From assembly GCA_003152255.1 (NCBI GenBank), contig PLZT01000703.1:1-13701 (forward strand): a stretch of 13,701 nt of DNA, written 5' to 3'. This DNA comes from Methylocystaceae bacterium (GTDB taxonomy: Bacteria; Pseudomonadota; Alphaproteobacteria; Rhizobiales; Beijerinckiaceae). Within the stretch, counting starts at the first letter, position 1. Every line of letters begins with the position of its first letter. Made by a program: the position numbers and the translations under genes. The notes beneath the pieces were generated by a model, which was not told where the DNA came from, made no database searches, and saw only the letters and a program-made list of their open reading frames with translations. Shown here piece after piece: positions 1-8,100 of the stretch.

Positions 1-230
1 CAGACAACCGGAGCCAGCTCTGATGGCTTTGCGGGCTTTCAATGCTTGCTTGGGTGGAATTGTGGATAAGCGCGTTCATTTTTCCGTCCTCTGCCGACTG
101 CAATCACTCAGTCGATGTCGATGACGGATTTTCTCCTAAATGCGTTTTTTTGCACGCGCTCAGATGTTCAATGAATGCGCGTTTCGTGATCTCATCAAAT
201 GTGCATTTGCTGAAATTCGCAGCCGAACGA

Positions 231-806
231 CTACGTCCCCTTGTTCGACGGGTGGCTATTCAAGTTGTTAAAATGCTCATAGGCGCGACGGACCGTGCTG
301 ATGTCTTTTCCACATTGGCTCGCAACATATGCAAATGCCGAACTTAGGTTTGTGCCATTGCCCCTATGCAATTCGTGCATAACTTCGCGGTATAATCCGT
401 GATACTTTTCCAGTTTGCGTCCCTCGGCGAATTTCCCTTTATCGCCCTTCTTGCCCCCTCCGAACCCTAACGCTCTGCCCACGAGTTCAGCTTCTCGGGC
501 CTCTTCGGTTCCATCAAGCATTTTTACAATATCCCACCCCGCCGAATGCAGATACAGTATAATCCATTCCGGCATCTGAACACCCTGCGCCGTGCTTCGG
601 ACAAGCGCGCTCCAGGCATACACTGGATTATTTGTTCGTTCGAAATCTCTTTTTAGCTCGTCTAAATCCGCGCATATTATTACCGCATCTTCATACCCGA
701 CTTTGACTACTTCGTTGGCTCCCTCACGTGCGGTCCGGGCAACCACCGCAGGCCGGATAACCACACAACCTGTTGGCTCATCAATGACTTCGCTTTCAAT
801 GGTCAT
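231..806 (-). CDS. Hypothetical protein, island cargo next to integrase
   Basis: This 191-residue protein is not recognised. It is soluble, with no signal peptide or membrane segment. The middle is rich in Gly and Lys (about residues 114-126, GFGGGKKGDKGKF) and is followed by a charged helical stretch. The last 30 residues (CGKDISTVRRAYEHF) could be a small helix-turn-helix-like region, but that is only an impression. The ATG overlaps the 3' end of the integrase gene by 11 bases, and an AAGGAT ribosome site lies inside the integrase coding sequence, so the two genes are probably co-transcribed. The gene is visibly richer in A and T than the genes to the right, in keeping with transfer. It is a real gene judging by length, overlap and ribosome site; its function is unknown. 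Confidence 0.7.
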   Translation of the reverse strand: MTIESEVIDEPTGCVVIRPAVVARTAREGANEVVKVGYEDAVIICADLDELKRDFERTNNPVYAWSALVRSTAQGVQMPEWIILYLHSAGWDIVKMLDGTEEAREAELVGRALGFGGGKKGDKGKFAEGRKLEKYHGLYREVMHELHRGNGTNLSSAFAYVASQCGKDISTVRRAYEHFNNLNSHPSNKGT

Positions 807-1995
807 GTTTCACATCCTTTTTTGGGATGGTATCACCGAGATCGTTACTTGTTCTTGAAGTCACGAATGATCCAACCCGTTCGGTCGCGGCGCGCAACGG
901 ATCGTCGAAAAGGTGGGCGTAGCGATGCATAGTCTGCGCCTGCGTGTGGCCGAGCAACGCGCCGATGACCGGCAGCGAACTGCCCGACGAGGCGAGGGTC
1001 GAGGCATAAGTGTGCCGCAAATCATGCAAGCGGGCACCTTCGATCCCAGCTCTTGCGCAGATCGCCGCCCACGATTTTTTTATGTCGGCGACCGGCTTGG
1101 TTGGGTCTGCGCCCGGGAATAGGAACTGCTCGGAGCGCGCCTGTGATCGCATGTCGCGCAAAAGCTCCAGCGCATGGCTCGACAAGGGAACCCTGTGCAG
1201 CCGCTTCTGCTTCACGCTGGCGGCTGGCTTTGCCCAATTGCCGTTCTCCAGATCGAACTGATCCCAAGTCGCCGACAGAACCTCATTCCGGCGTGCCCCG
1301 GTGAGTAGGAGAAGCCGGATAGCGTTCGCCGCCGATTGAGTGGGGTGAGCGGCCAAGGCGGTAAACAGCCGTTCCAGTTCGGCTCCGTCAAGATAACGGG
1401 CGCGTGGATGCTCGGGATTGCGCTCGATGCCCTTGGCCGGATTTTCGACGACCTCCTCCCACTTGATGGCGAGAGAAAAAATCTTCGAGAGCAACGCCAC
1501 GGTGCGATTTGCGCGATATGGCGCATTTATCGTCATTTGGCGGTGAAGCGCCTCGATGTCGGGGTAGCGAATTGAAGCCGCCTTTGTCTTGCCGAAGCGC
1601 GGCAGGATGATCTTCTCGATAATGGCGAGGTCGTCTTTTTGGGAACTCGGGCTCTTTTTCGGCAGGTGGCGTTCGATATATAGGCCACACAGATCGGCCA
1701 TTGTGGCGGCGGCGCGATCCTCATGCCGCTGGGCCATGGGATCGACGCCCTGATCTACGAGCCGCTTGAAGCTCTCTGCCTCCTTACGCGCCGCTGCCGC
1801 TGTCCACTCGGGACAACTGCCGATGGTCAGCCTTCGCTCCTGCCCCCCGACCCTGTAATTCAGGATGAAGGCTTTCGCGCCATTGGCGGTCACGCGCACC
1901 CCGAAGCCCTTGAGGTCAGTGTCGTATGTGATCTGGTTGCCCTTGGCTGGTGGCAAGAGGTTCTTGAGCAAAGTTTCGGTGAGGCGCTTCGCCAT
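796..1995 (-). CDS. Tyrosine-type site-specific integrase (P4/DUF4102 type)
   Basis: This 399-residue protein is full length for P4-type island integrases, which insert circular elements at the 3' end of tRNA genes. Residues 1-90 form the N-terminal arm-binding domain (DUF4102; YDTDLKGFGVRV). Residues about 97-180 form the SAM-like core-binding domain. Residues about 200-375 form the catalytic domain. The catalytic set is visible: R235 (TGARRNE), a lysine in the beta-hairpin near 262-264, H324 and R327 (LHDLRH), H350 (LLGH) and the nucleophile Y359 (HRYAHL). The gene appears intact. It lies 160 bp from a tRNA-Lys 3' fragment, as expected for the element it mobilises. GTGTCCGCAC repeats sit just upstream of its ATG, so the integrase may repress its own promoter. 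The 191-residue gene overlaps its end. Confidence 0.95.
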   Translation of the reverse strand: MAKRLTETLLKNLLPPAKGNQITYDTDLKGFGVRVTANGAKAFILNYRVGGQERRLTIGSCPEWTAAAARKEAESFKRLVDQGVDPMAQRHEDRAAATMADLCGLYIERHLPKKSPSSQKDDLAIIEKIILPRFGKTKAASIRYPDIEALHRQMTINAPYRANRTVALLSKIFSLAIKWEEVVENPAKGIERNPEHPRARYLDGAELERLFTALAAHPTQSAANAIRLLLLTGARRNEVLSATWDQFDLENGNWAKPAASVKQKRLHRVPLSSHALELLRDMRSQARSEQFLFPGADPTKPVADIKKSWAAICARAGIEGARLHDLRHTYASTLASSGSSLPVIGALLGHTQAQTMHRYAHLFDDPLRAATERVGSFVTSRTSNDLGDTIPKKDVKHDH

Positions 1996-2002
1996 GAAAT
2001 CC

Positions 2003-2023
2003 GTGTCCGCACTGTGTCCGCAC
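2003..2023. repeat. Paired GTGTCCGCAC repeat, candidate integrase arm sites
   Basis: GTGTCCGCAC occurs at 2003-2012 and again at 2014-2023, giving a period of 11 bp, one helical turn. Two further GTGTCC hexamers lie at 2059-2064 and 2129-2134. The group sits between the integrase start and the tRNA-Lys fragment. P4-type integrases bind short arm-type direct repeats next to the recombination core. Placement and spacing suggest these are such sites, and they may double as an operator for the integrase gene. Binding is inferred, not shown. Confidence 0.6.
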
Positions 2024-2155
2024 GCAAAGAGGTATTAGATGAACACAAGTTGCTTTCAGTGTCCATGTGTGGCGCTCATTAAGTGATTGACATTAATTGA
2101 AATAAGTTAAAAATTGAGGAATTCCCTGGTGTCCGTTATGGGTAGGGGTAACTTC

Positions 2156-2200
2156 CTTTTAATCAGAGGGTCCCGGGTTCGAGCCCCGGCGCGCTCACCA
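2156..2200 (+). other. tRNA-Lys(TTT) 3' fragment, attachment site (attR-like)
   Basis: This is the 3' part of a tRNA. The anticodon loop CTTTTAA has anticodon TTT at 2158-2160. The T arm pairs CCGGG with CCCGG around TTCGAGC, and the sequence ends with acceptor strand CGCGCTC, discriminator A and CCA at 2198-2200. The 5' half is absent: no GAGCGCG-like acceptor strand or D arm lies upstream, and the anticodon stem stops pairing at 2155. A P4-type integrase restores the tRNA at one end of the element and leaves such a fragment at the other end. With the tRNA on the plus strand, the element lies to the left, where the integrase is. The intact tRNA-Lys should be beyond the left edge. Confidence 0.8.
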
Positions 2201-2231
2201 AACAAAACAACGATCTAAGCAAGATGCCGCT

Positions 2232-2248
2232 GAGCCCTCCGGGGCTTT
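2232..2248 (+). terminator. Small hairpin after tRNA-Lys end
   Basis: AGCCC (2233-2237) pairs with GGGCT (2242-2246) around TCCG, with a G-T closing pair and only three T residues after it. It lies 33 bp past the tRNA CCA. This is where a tRNA transcription terminator is expected and may be the original tRNA-Lys terminator, but the T tract is weak. Confidence 0.35.
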
Positions 2249-2266
2249 GGTGACCATATGGTGACC
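2249..2266. repeat. Paired GGTGACC repeat beyond the tRNA-Lys end
   Basis: GGTGACC occurs at 2249-2255 and 2260-2266, a period of 11 bp, starting 49 bp after the tRNA CCA. It differs by one base in its core (GTGACC against GTGTCC) from the repeats on the island side. In an integrated element, arm sites downstream of a CCA normally mark the proximal, intact-tRNA end of an element lying to the right. These may therefore be a scar of a second, related insertion. No integrase gene lies between 2200 and 13701. Confidence 0.45.
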
Positions 2267-2377
2267 ACTTTGTATCGAATCATCGATCCGAAAGCTGGAG
2301 AAAAGCGAGCCGACGCTTTTTTGATCCGCGCGCCCAGGAAGGGCGCGCCGCTCGGGATAAAACTGCGAACAGGCATG

Positions 2378-2608
2378 TTATTGAGAAGGGATCTGCCCCC
2401 TGAGTGACGCGGCGTCCAACAGTTCGTCCATAGATCCGGCCTTATCGAAAAGCTCCCTTTGCAGCTTTGTCGGCAGCGTGTTCCACTGCATGATCACCGC
2501 CGCGCCGAGATATCGCAGGATTTTATCCTCGTCAGCCGCGAAACTTGTTTCACCGCCTCGATCCCGCGCAATTGCGGGGTCTGTCCGGTTGTGATTGCCG
2601 GACACCAT
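2378..2608 (-). CDS. Small conserved hypothetical protein
   Basis: The start is placed at the ATG at 2608 rather than an in-frame GTG three codons upstream, because an AGAGAGG ribosome site lies 8 bases before this ATG. The product is 76 residues and soluble, with a conserved-looking core around GAAVIMQWNTLP followed by LQRELFDKAGSM. I have the impression of similar small proteins in Hyphomicrobiales, but no function is known to me. No metal-binding or catalytic motif is evident. It may follow the Gly/His-rich gene in one transcript, as both read leftwards with about 60 bp between them. Confidence 0.65.
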   Translation of the reverse strand: MVSGNHNRTDPAIARDRGGETSFAADEDKILRYLGAAVIMQWNTLPTKLQRELFDKAGSMDELLDAASLRGQIPSQ

Positions 2609-2668
2609 TGTCGTCACCTCTCTGGACTCGAAACAATTCCGGTGCGCCTCATCCCTTGATCGGGCGCC

Positions 2669-3217
2669 TCAACGATGGCCCCCGCGGCCACCGCCGCCAT
2701 GGCCGCCGCCTCCCGCGTGGCCGCCATGGCCACCGCCACCATGGCCGCCGCCTCCCGCGTGGCCGCCGCTGCCTCCACCGAATCCGCCGCGTCCCCCATA
2801 GCCTCCGCCCCCGCCATATCCGGGCGAATAGCCATAATTGTTCAACCCTCCATAGGAATAATTGGAGTAATTGTCGTAACTATTGGCGAGCGCCGCAGCC
2901 CCGATTACCGCGCCGAACATCCCCAGAATGGCCGACGGGCCGACGCCCGAACGACCGCGATAATGACGTCTGACCCGAGCGCGGGCGCGCACGTCGGTAA
3001 TCATTGTTTGCGGAGCGACGACCGCCGGTCCGGCGAAGCTTATCGGCGCCGCTGTGGCGACGTCGCATGCGGAAAGCACAAGGACGACGCCGGTGAGCGC
3101 TCCGGCAATGGTGACTGTCTTGAACGAAACATGATGAGAACTCCCCCTTATGGTCCGATTTCTTCGCGCGCTTGCCTGGACCGGACGGATATCGGTCGCC
3201 GATCTGGCCAGGATCAA
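2669..3217 (-). CDS. Gly/His-rich putative lipoprotein, start in doubt
   Basis: The open frame encodes 182 residues from a TTG at 3217. The N-terminal part is not convincing until about residue 31, where a signal-peptide-like hydrophobic stretch (TVTIAGALTGVVLVLSAC) ends in a lipobox, LSAC, with the lipidated Cys at 51. A second hydrophobic, Ala/Gly-rich stretch follows at about 93-112. The rest is low-complexity Asn/Tyr/Gly, ending in Gly/His repeats. There is no ATG or GTG in frame ahead of the signal peptide. The well-placed ATG at 3130-3132, with GGGGGAG 8 bases upstream, is in another frame, so a small indel near 3122-3129 is likely. A cell-envelope location is inferred from the lipobox. 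The function is unknown; the His-rich tail could bind metals. Confidence 0.6.
   Translation of the reverse strand: MILARSATDIRPVQASARRNRTIRGSSHHVSFKTVTIAGALTGVVLVLSACDVATAAPISFAGPAVVAPQTMITDVRARARVRRHYRGRSGVGPSAILGMFGAVIGAAALANSYDNYSNYSYGGLNNYGYSPGYGGGGGYGGRGGFGGGSGGHAGGGGHGGGGHGGHAGGGGHGGGGRGGHR
2699..2767 (-). repeat. 42-bp tandem repeat coding Gly/His repeats
   Basis: A segment of about 27 bp beginning at 2699 recurs at 2741, giving a 42-bp period. It encodes two near-identical 14-residue units of the type AGGGGHGGGGHGGH at the C-terminus of the putative lipoprotein. Such repeats change copy number easily by slippage. Confidence 0.75.
3141..3147 (-). promoter_or_regulatory. Strong ribosome site ahead of an out-of-frame ATG
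   Basis: On the minus strand GGGGGAG lies 8 bases before the ATG at 3132-3130. It is the best ribosome site near the Gly/His-rich gene, but that ATG is not in the frame of the lipoprotein signal peptide. Its position suggests the ancestral start was here. Confidence 0.55.
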
Positions 3218-3297
3218 TGCGCGAGACCGCTCACATTGCGTCAGCCGCCACCGACCAGGCTACGCGACGCGGCAAACCCTCGCCCGCGACGGCCGCA

Positions 3298-3771
3298 TCA
3301 GAAATCGCTTTGACGCTCATGCTTGCGAAACACTTGGTCCGCGTGCTTTTGCTGGGTCGGCGTCATGCTGGCGTAGAGCGCCGCGAACGCCGGGATCAGT
3401 TTCCTTAGTCCATTGGCATGTTCGTCGGCGATGATCTGAAAAGCTTTGAGATCGTCGACCGCGGTGCTCGTATCCGGCCCGGTCGATCGATCGGGAACGT
3501 TGGCGCGAAATGTCGCCGCGTTGTCCCGCATGATTTGAGCGACGTTGTTCCACAATGATTCCTGCGCGGCCGTAATTTGTAACCTGCTACGCAGTTCCTT
3601 GATCCTGGCCTCGCTCGCCTCCGCGACACGCTCGTCGCGCGATGTGTTGGCTTCCTTCGCCTGGGCGCCTTGTTGGACGCGACCGCCCTGCGACGGGACG
3701 GCCGAAAGAAATGCGCCGAGGAGCACGGCGACGACGATGCCGTTTTTGGTTGGAAGTTTGATCTTGGGCAT
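3298..3771 (-). CDS. LTXXQ-motif / Spy-CpxP-like periplasmic protein
   Basis: The start is set at the ATG at 3771, which has GAGGG about 8 bases upstream and begins directly at a signal peptide (hydrophobic GIVVAVLLGAFLSAV, about residues 11-25). The frame stays open further upstream but without a signal. The mature part is helical. Two motifs of the LTXXQ family are visible: LQITAAQ (64-70) and MTPTQQ (136-141), bracketing the helices that form the cradle in Spy and CpxP. The length of 157 residues fits the family. Spy/CpxP proteins are periplasmic chaperones or sensors of envelope stress; the alphaproteobacterial members are mostly uncharacterised, so chaperone activity is inferred. It stands alone between intergenic gaps in a run of minus-strand envelope genes. 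Confidence 0.8.
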   Translation of the reverse strand: MPKIKLPTKNGIVVAVLLGAFLSAVPSQGGRVQQGAQAKEANTSRDERVAEASEARIKELRSRLQITAAQESLWNNVAQIMRDNAATFRANVPDRSTGPDTSTAVDDLKAFQIIADEHANGLRKLIPAFAALYASMTPTQQKHADQVFRKHERQSDF

Positions 3772-3977
3772 TTGAACCCTCACTTGGTTGTTATTCACAT
3801 GCAGGAATATCTGAGCTGTTTCCGTCGGTATGCCCAAGCAGAACGTTGCTCGAACTACATCGAGCGCCAAAGCCTAACCCGGGAACCGACCATGAGGACA
3901 GATTCGAAAAATACTCATTCGATCGCCGCGGAAAGATCATCGCCGCCTCCAGGAAGCCAACAATCCATGGCGCAATC

Positions 3978-4286
3978 TCACTCGGTCATGCATCGATAGA
4001 GGAACGACCAGCTCTTTCGCCCGGACAATTTCGTTGCCTTCGATTGCTCCCGGCAGCCTGCCCATTTCGTCTCGTCTTGGGCCCACTCCTTCACCGCGTT
4101 ATTCCATTCCTTTTTGGTCCACTTTTCGACCTTGCTCGCATCCGAGGGCTCGGACGAGGCTGGCGCGGCGGGAGTAGGCGTTGTGTTTCCCGCGGGAGCA
4201 GGCTCCGGCGTTTTTGCGAAGGCGAGCGGGCCGGCGAAAACGCAGGCGAGCGCCGCGGCCGTGAGGGAAGCGCGCATATGTTTCAT
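3978..4286 (-). CDS. Small secreted protein with two cysteines
   Basis: The start is chosen at 4286 because GGAG lies about 10 bases upstream and the protein then begins with a clear signal peptide: a basic start, hydrophobic residues 8-23, and likely cleavage after AFA (24). The remaining 102-residue product has a Pro/Ala/Ser-rich linker (about 26-50) and a compact C-terminal domain with KWTKKEWNNAVKEWAQD. Cys78 and Cys99 probably form a disulfide, around the motif LSGRKSWSFLYRCM. I believe this Trp-rich, Cys-pair domain recurs in small Hyphomicrobiales proteins, but its function is unknown. A periplasmic location is inferred. It is separated from the LTXXQ gene by about 200 bp. Confidence 0.7.
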   Translation of the reverse strand: MKHMRASLTAAALACVFAGPLAFAKTPEPAPAGNTTPTPAAPASSEPSDASKVEKWTKKEWNNAVKEWAQDETKWAGCREQSKATKLSGRKSWSFLYRCMTE

Positions 4287-4475
4287 TGTATCTTTCTCCA
4301 TGGCGACGTGGCGCGACAACGCCGGATTGAAGTGAAGCCGATTGCGACCCTGGCGGACCAGAACCCACAGGGCGGTCGCCGCGGCCACTAGTTGTCACCC
4401 GCGATCTCTTCGCGATCGGAGCGCTCGAACCGAAGCTAACCGACAACGCTTGCGCGGCTTCACCGCAAGGCGGCG

Positions 4476-4619
4476 TCAGTGAAACAGCCCGAGCCCGAGC
4501 ACGCCCGATATGATCAAGTAAATCGCGACGATGTAATTGAGCAGCCGGGGCATAATCAAAATAAGAATGCCCGCGAGCAGGGAGACGATTGGTTGCATAT
4601 GCGCGATTGTGAGGGTCAT
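4476..4619 (-). CDS. DUF3096 small membrane protein
   Basis: This 47-residue gene is short enough to be missed. The ATG at 4619 opens a product that is almost all hydrophobic: MTLTIAHMQP, then VSLLAGILILIMPRLLNYIV, then AIYLIISGVLGLGLF. This matches the DUF3096 pattern, in which a conserved PRLLNYIVAIYLI segment separates two membrane helices. A GGAG site lies about 11 bases upstream. The protein should sit in the inner membrane as a hairpin; its function is unknown. DUF3096, DUF3309 and CsbD genes often occur near one another in stress-related neighbourhoods of alphaproteobacteria, and all three are present in this window. Frame, length and family pattern agree, so this is a confident call despite the size. 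Confidence 0.85.
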   Translation of the reverse strand: MTLTIAHMQPIVSLLAGILILIMPRLLNYIVAIYLIISGVLGLGLFH

Positions 4620-4664
4620 GGCCTGTACGCTCCAAAAGCGAAATCCCCAAAAGCCCTGGGCTTC

Positions 4665-4740
4665 TCGGCTTGGATTCCGCGTTGTGATGGAATGACGGAG
4701 CGAGATCGCGATGCGAGTTCAAGGAACTCCGCTCCGATCT
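4665..4740. repeat. Intergenic inverted repeats, REP-like
   Basis: Two hairpins lie in the gap between the DUF3096 and CsbD genes. The first pairs ATTCC with GGAAT (within GATTCCGCGTTGTGATGGAA) and resembles a degraded copy of the dispersed GGATTCC...GGAATGAC palindrome common in proteobacterial intergenic DNA. The second has CGGAGCG (4696-4702) pairing with CGCTCCG (4730-4736), enclosing GAGTTC-AAG-GAACTC (4715-4729). No coding sequence is supported in the 214-bp gap. Confidence 0.5.
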
Positions 4741-4833
4741 CGACGCCGATGGCGCGAACCTCATGGCCTTTCCGACGAGCGAAAAGAACGCGAATGAGGA
4801 CACGCGCCACCGAGCTGCTTCGGCTGAAACCGA

Positions 4834-5028
4834 TCAGGGCTTGTTAGCTTCCTTGACCGCGTCCTTCACTGTATCTCTCGCGGTTCCCACCGCATCGCGC
4901 ACGGCGCCGCCGAGCTGGTCGGCTTTCCCATGCAGTTCAAGATCCTTGTCGCCGAGAACCTTGCCCGCGACTTCTTCAATCTTGCCCTTGATCTTCTGGG
5001 CGGCGCCCTTAATGTTTTCTTGGTCCAT
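4834..5028 (-). CDS. CsbD family stress protein
   Basis: This 64-residue hydrophilic protein is full length for the CsbD family. It has the typical opening MDQENIKGAAQKIKGKIEE and the conserved GDKDLELHGKADQLGGAVRDAVG core (about 26-48), ending in a charged amphipathic helix. A GGAG ribosome site lies 8 bases before the ATG. CsbD proteins are small, abundant, possibly disordered or helical-bundle proteins induced by general stress (sigma-B in Bacillus, other stress controls elsewhere); no molecular activity is established. It lies directly downstream of the giant kinase gene on the same strand, with about 160 bp between them, so it probably has its own promoter. Confidence 0.93.
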   Translation of the reverse strand: MDQENIKGAAQKIKGKIEEVAGKVLGDKDLELHGKADQLGGAVRDAVGTARDTVKDAVKEANKP

Positions 5029-5189
5029 GACATGATCTCCAGTTCGTTTGGCTACATCAAATCAGATAATGGAGATCAGCCGATGTTTGCAGCGTCGGAA
5101 TCTACTCAGCGCGTCGCGCCGATGGCTTGGCCGCCCTTCGCCGAGGAAGGCTGTCCGCATCACTTCCCGCCCGAGTTTTCCCACTGATC

Positions 5190-8100
5190 TCAGCTCGCCG
5201 CGACAGCCAGACGGATCAACGCGGGAATGGAACGCGAACCGGTCTTTTGCATGATCGCCGCCCGATGATTCTCGACGGTGCGTTGGCTGATGCCCAGATC
5301 CGCGGCTATGTTTTTGCTGGGATGACCGGCAAGAACGAGATCGAGAATTTGCCGCTGACGCGCCGTCAATCCATTGAGATGCGAGGCGGGCGCCATGCGC
5401 CGGTCCTCGGATCGCGTGGACCCGGGGGCTTGCTCAAGCGCATGCGTAATGCTGGCGACAAGCTCCTCATGGCCGAACGGCTTTTCGATGAAGTCCGAGG
5501 CTCCGGCCTGCATGGCTTTCACTGCCATGGACACGTCGCCATGTCCGGTGATCATGACCGACGGCACCGTCATTTTATCCGCCTTGAGCCGCGCCAACAG
5601 CTCGAAGCCGTCCATCCCCGGCAGGACCGCGTCGATCACCAGGCATCCTTCGCGGCCTGGGCGCAACGCGGCCAGGAACGCCTCGCAGCTCGCGAATGTC
5701 TCCACGAGCCACCCATGCGCGGAAAGGAGCTCTCGAACCGTATCGCGTATGCCAGCATCGTCGTCGACCACAAAGATCGTCGGGGATGATGGTCCGCTAG
5801 ATATGCTTATCGGCGTGTCGGGCGCCGCGATGGAGGCTGTCGCCGCGAGGAGATTGGCGACGGCGCGCATGAGTTCCGTTGTCTCGACCGGCTTGTCGAG
5901 ATGCGTGCAACCAAGGGCGGCGATGGCGCGCAGAGTCTGCGTGGAGATGTCTCCAGTCAGAACAATAGCTGGAATGGCCCGTTGGAATTTTTCCCGAAGC
6001 TTGGCGACGACTTCGACGCCATTTGGGCCGTTCGGAAGGTTGAAGTCGGCGACGATAATGTCGGGAATCTCTGTCGAAGCAATTGCGACGACGCCATCGG
6101 CGGCCCCGATCGGACGATGGCCGCCAGCGCGCAAAAGCATTTCGAGAAGTTCGCGAATGGTCGGATCATCCTCGACGACGAGAATCGAGGCGCTCCCTTT
6201 CGCGTGTTCGACGGCGGAGCCTCCTCGCGGATAGCTCGAGGAAGCGTGAGCCGAGGCTTCCATTGGCACGCGGATGCTGAACATGGAGCCATGCCCAGGG
6301 CGCGATCTTAGATCAACGGGGTGGCCGAGCAGATTGGATAATCGCTGCACGATCGCCAGACCAAGGCCCAGCCCCCTGCTGCGCTCCCGAGCTGGATTGT
6401 TGATCTGGTGAAACTCCTCGAAGATCGCGAGACGATCTTCCTCGGGAATTCCCTGACCCGTGTCCCAGACTTCGATACGCATCATGTCGCCGCGCCGGCG
6501 GCACCCGAGCAGCACCTTGCCGCTCGTCGTGAATTTCGCGGCGTTCGAGAGCAGGTTGCGGAGAATCTGCTCCAGTAGTCTTGGATCGCTCCGCACAATG
6601 CAGGCGCTTGATACGACGCGCCAGTCGAGACCTTGCGCCCGCATGTGATAGCCGAAGTCGGCGTTAAGATGCTCGAACAGCTCAGCCAATGCAAAGCTCT
6701 CAATGTCGGCGTGGATGACGCCGGCTTCGAGCTGATTGATATCGAGGAGCGTGTTCAGCATTCCCGACATGACGCCAACCGTCGCGTCGAGACGCTTGAG
6801 CAGCGTGTGCGTCTCCAGCCCGTTGGACTTTTCAGCCAGCAATCCTTGCAGGAGCCGGATCGTCTGTAACGGCTGTCGCAAATCATGGCTGGCGGCGGCG
6901 AGGAATCGCGATTTGGCGACATTAGCCTGGTCAGCGACCTGCTTGGCGGCGTCGAGCGCTTCGGCGGCCCGCTTCTTTTCAGTGATGTTCGTGAAGGTTA
7001 TTACGACGCCTTCGACGAGGCCGTCGTGCGTCCTATACGGCAATATGAGCCGATTGTACCATACCCCGTTCTGGGTCGAGACTTCACGTTCAACGATCTT
7101 CCGTTCGTTAAGAACAATCGAGGCGTCGCGGATCAGATCGTTATCGTTCGCGAGCGACGTGAAATCGGCCAGAGGTCGACCAATATCGGTAGGAATCACC
7201 CTGAACAGCGACATGGCCGCGGGCGTGAAAAAACGGATTTTGAGTTCTTCATCCAGGAAAATCGTGGCGATGCCGGAGCTTTCTAAAATATTCTGGAGAT
7301 CGTTGGAGGTATTGCGCTGACGTTCAAGGGTTTCGTGGAGCTGACTGTTTAGCGCCGTGAGCTCCTCGTTGACCGATTGCAACTCTTCCTTTGACGTGAC
7401 CAGTTCTTCATTGGTGGATTGCGCCTCCTCGTTCAGAGACATCGCCTGTTCGCCGATGCGCTTTTGTTCTTCTTTCGCGCTGTCGAGATCGTGAATGGCG
7501 ATTTCAAGTTCCCTCGTGACATCCGCGAGCCTACGCTCCAATTCGGCGACCTGAGCTCCACCCGCGGGCGTCAGCACAGGCAATCGATTTGCCTTCGGGC
7601 TCGCGAGGGAGCCGTCGAGGAAACTGACGAGCAACAGCTCCTCGTCATGCATCTTGACCGGTTCGACCGCGATGCACACCGATGAGGGATCTGGTTCCTT
7701 TTCCAGATACGCGTCCGTCACGATTGCTCGCGCACGATCGCGATTGGCTCGCTCGATAACGGCGCGCAGCTTGGGACGGAGCCCCTCACGGACCATGGCC
7801 AGCAGATCGTTGTTGGAGACGCCCGAGGGAACCTTGAGGTATTTGTCGGCGAACCCGGAGATATGAAGACACTCATGCCGAGCGTCGATCAACACCGAGC
7901 ACAAAGCAAATATGTCGATCAGCGCGCGCCAAGATAAATAGTCGAAGTCGGATGCGTGTCCGAAAATGGGCTTCGCCGCGTGCGGCAGGGGGAGTCGATC
8001 GCCGGCGCGGGCGCCCGCGGGAAACGCGACCTCGCCTGGGCGACTGCGACCGACATGGCGATAGACGCGATGCTTTTTCGAAACAGGCTCGAAACGCTCT

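Noticed and set aside
42..347. Plus-strand frame at the left edge
   Set aside because: It runs over the end of the 191-residue gene on the other strand and shows no recognisable pattern; 1-230 is left without a gene.
2130..2200. A complete tRNA-Lys gene
   Set aside because: The acceptor 5' strand and D arm are missing and the anticodon stem does not pair upstream of 2156.
2675..3313. Long plus-strand frame opposite the Gly/His-rich gene
   Set aside because: It is a mirror of the GC-rich repeats; no domain, ribosome site or sensible protein pattern, while the minus strand has a signal peptide with lipobox.
4099..4803. 234-codon minus-strand frame
   Set aside because: It overlaps the secreted Cys-pair gene and the DUF3096 gene in another frame; composition is Arg/Ser-rich noise.
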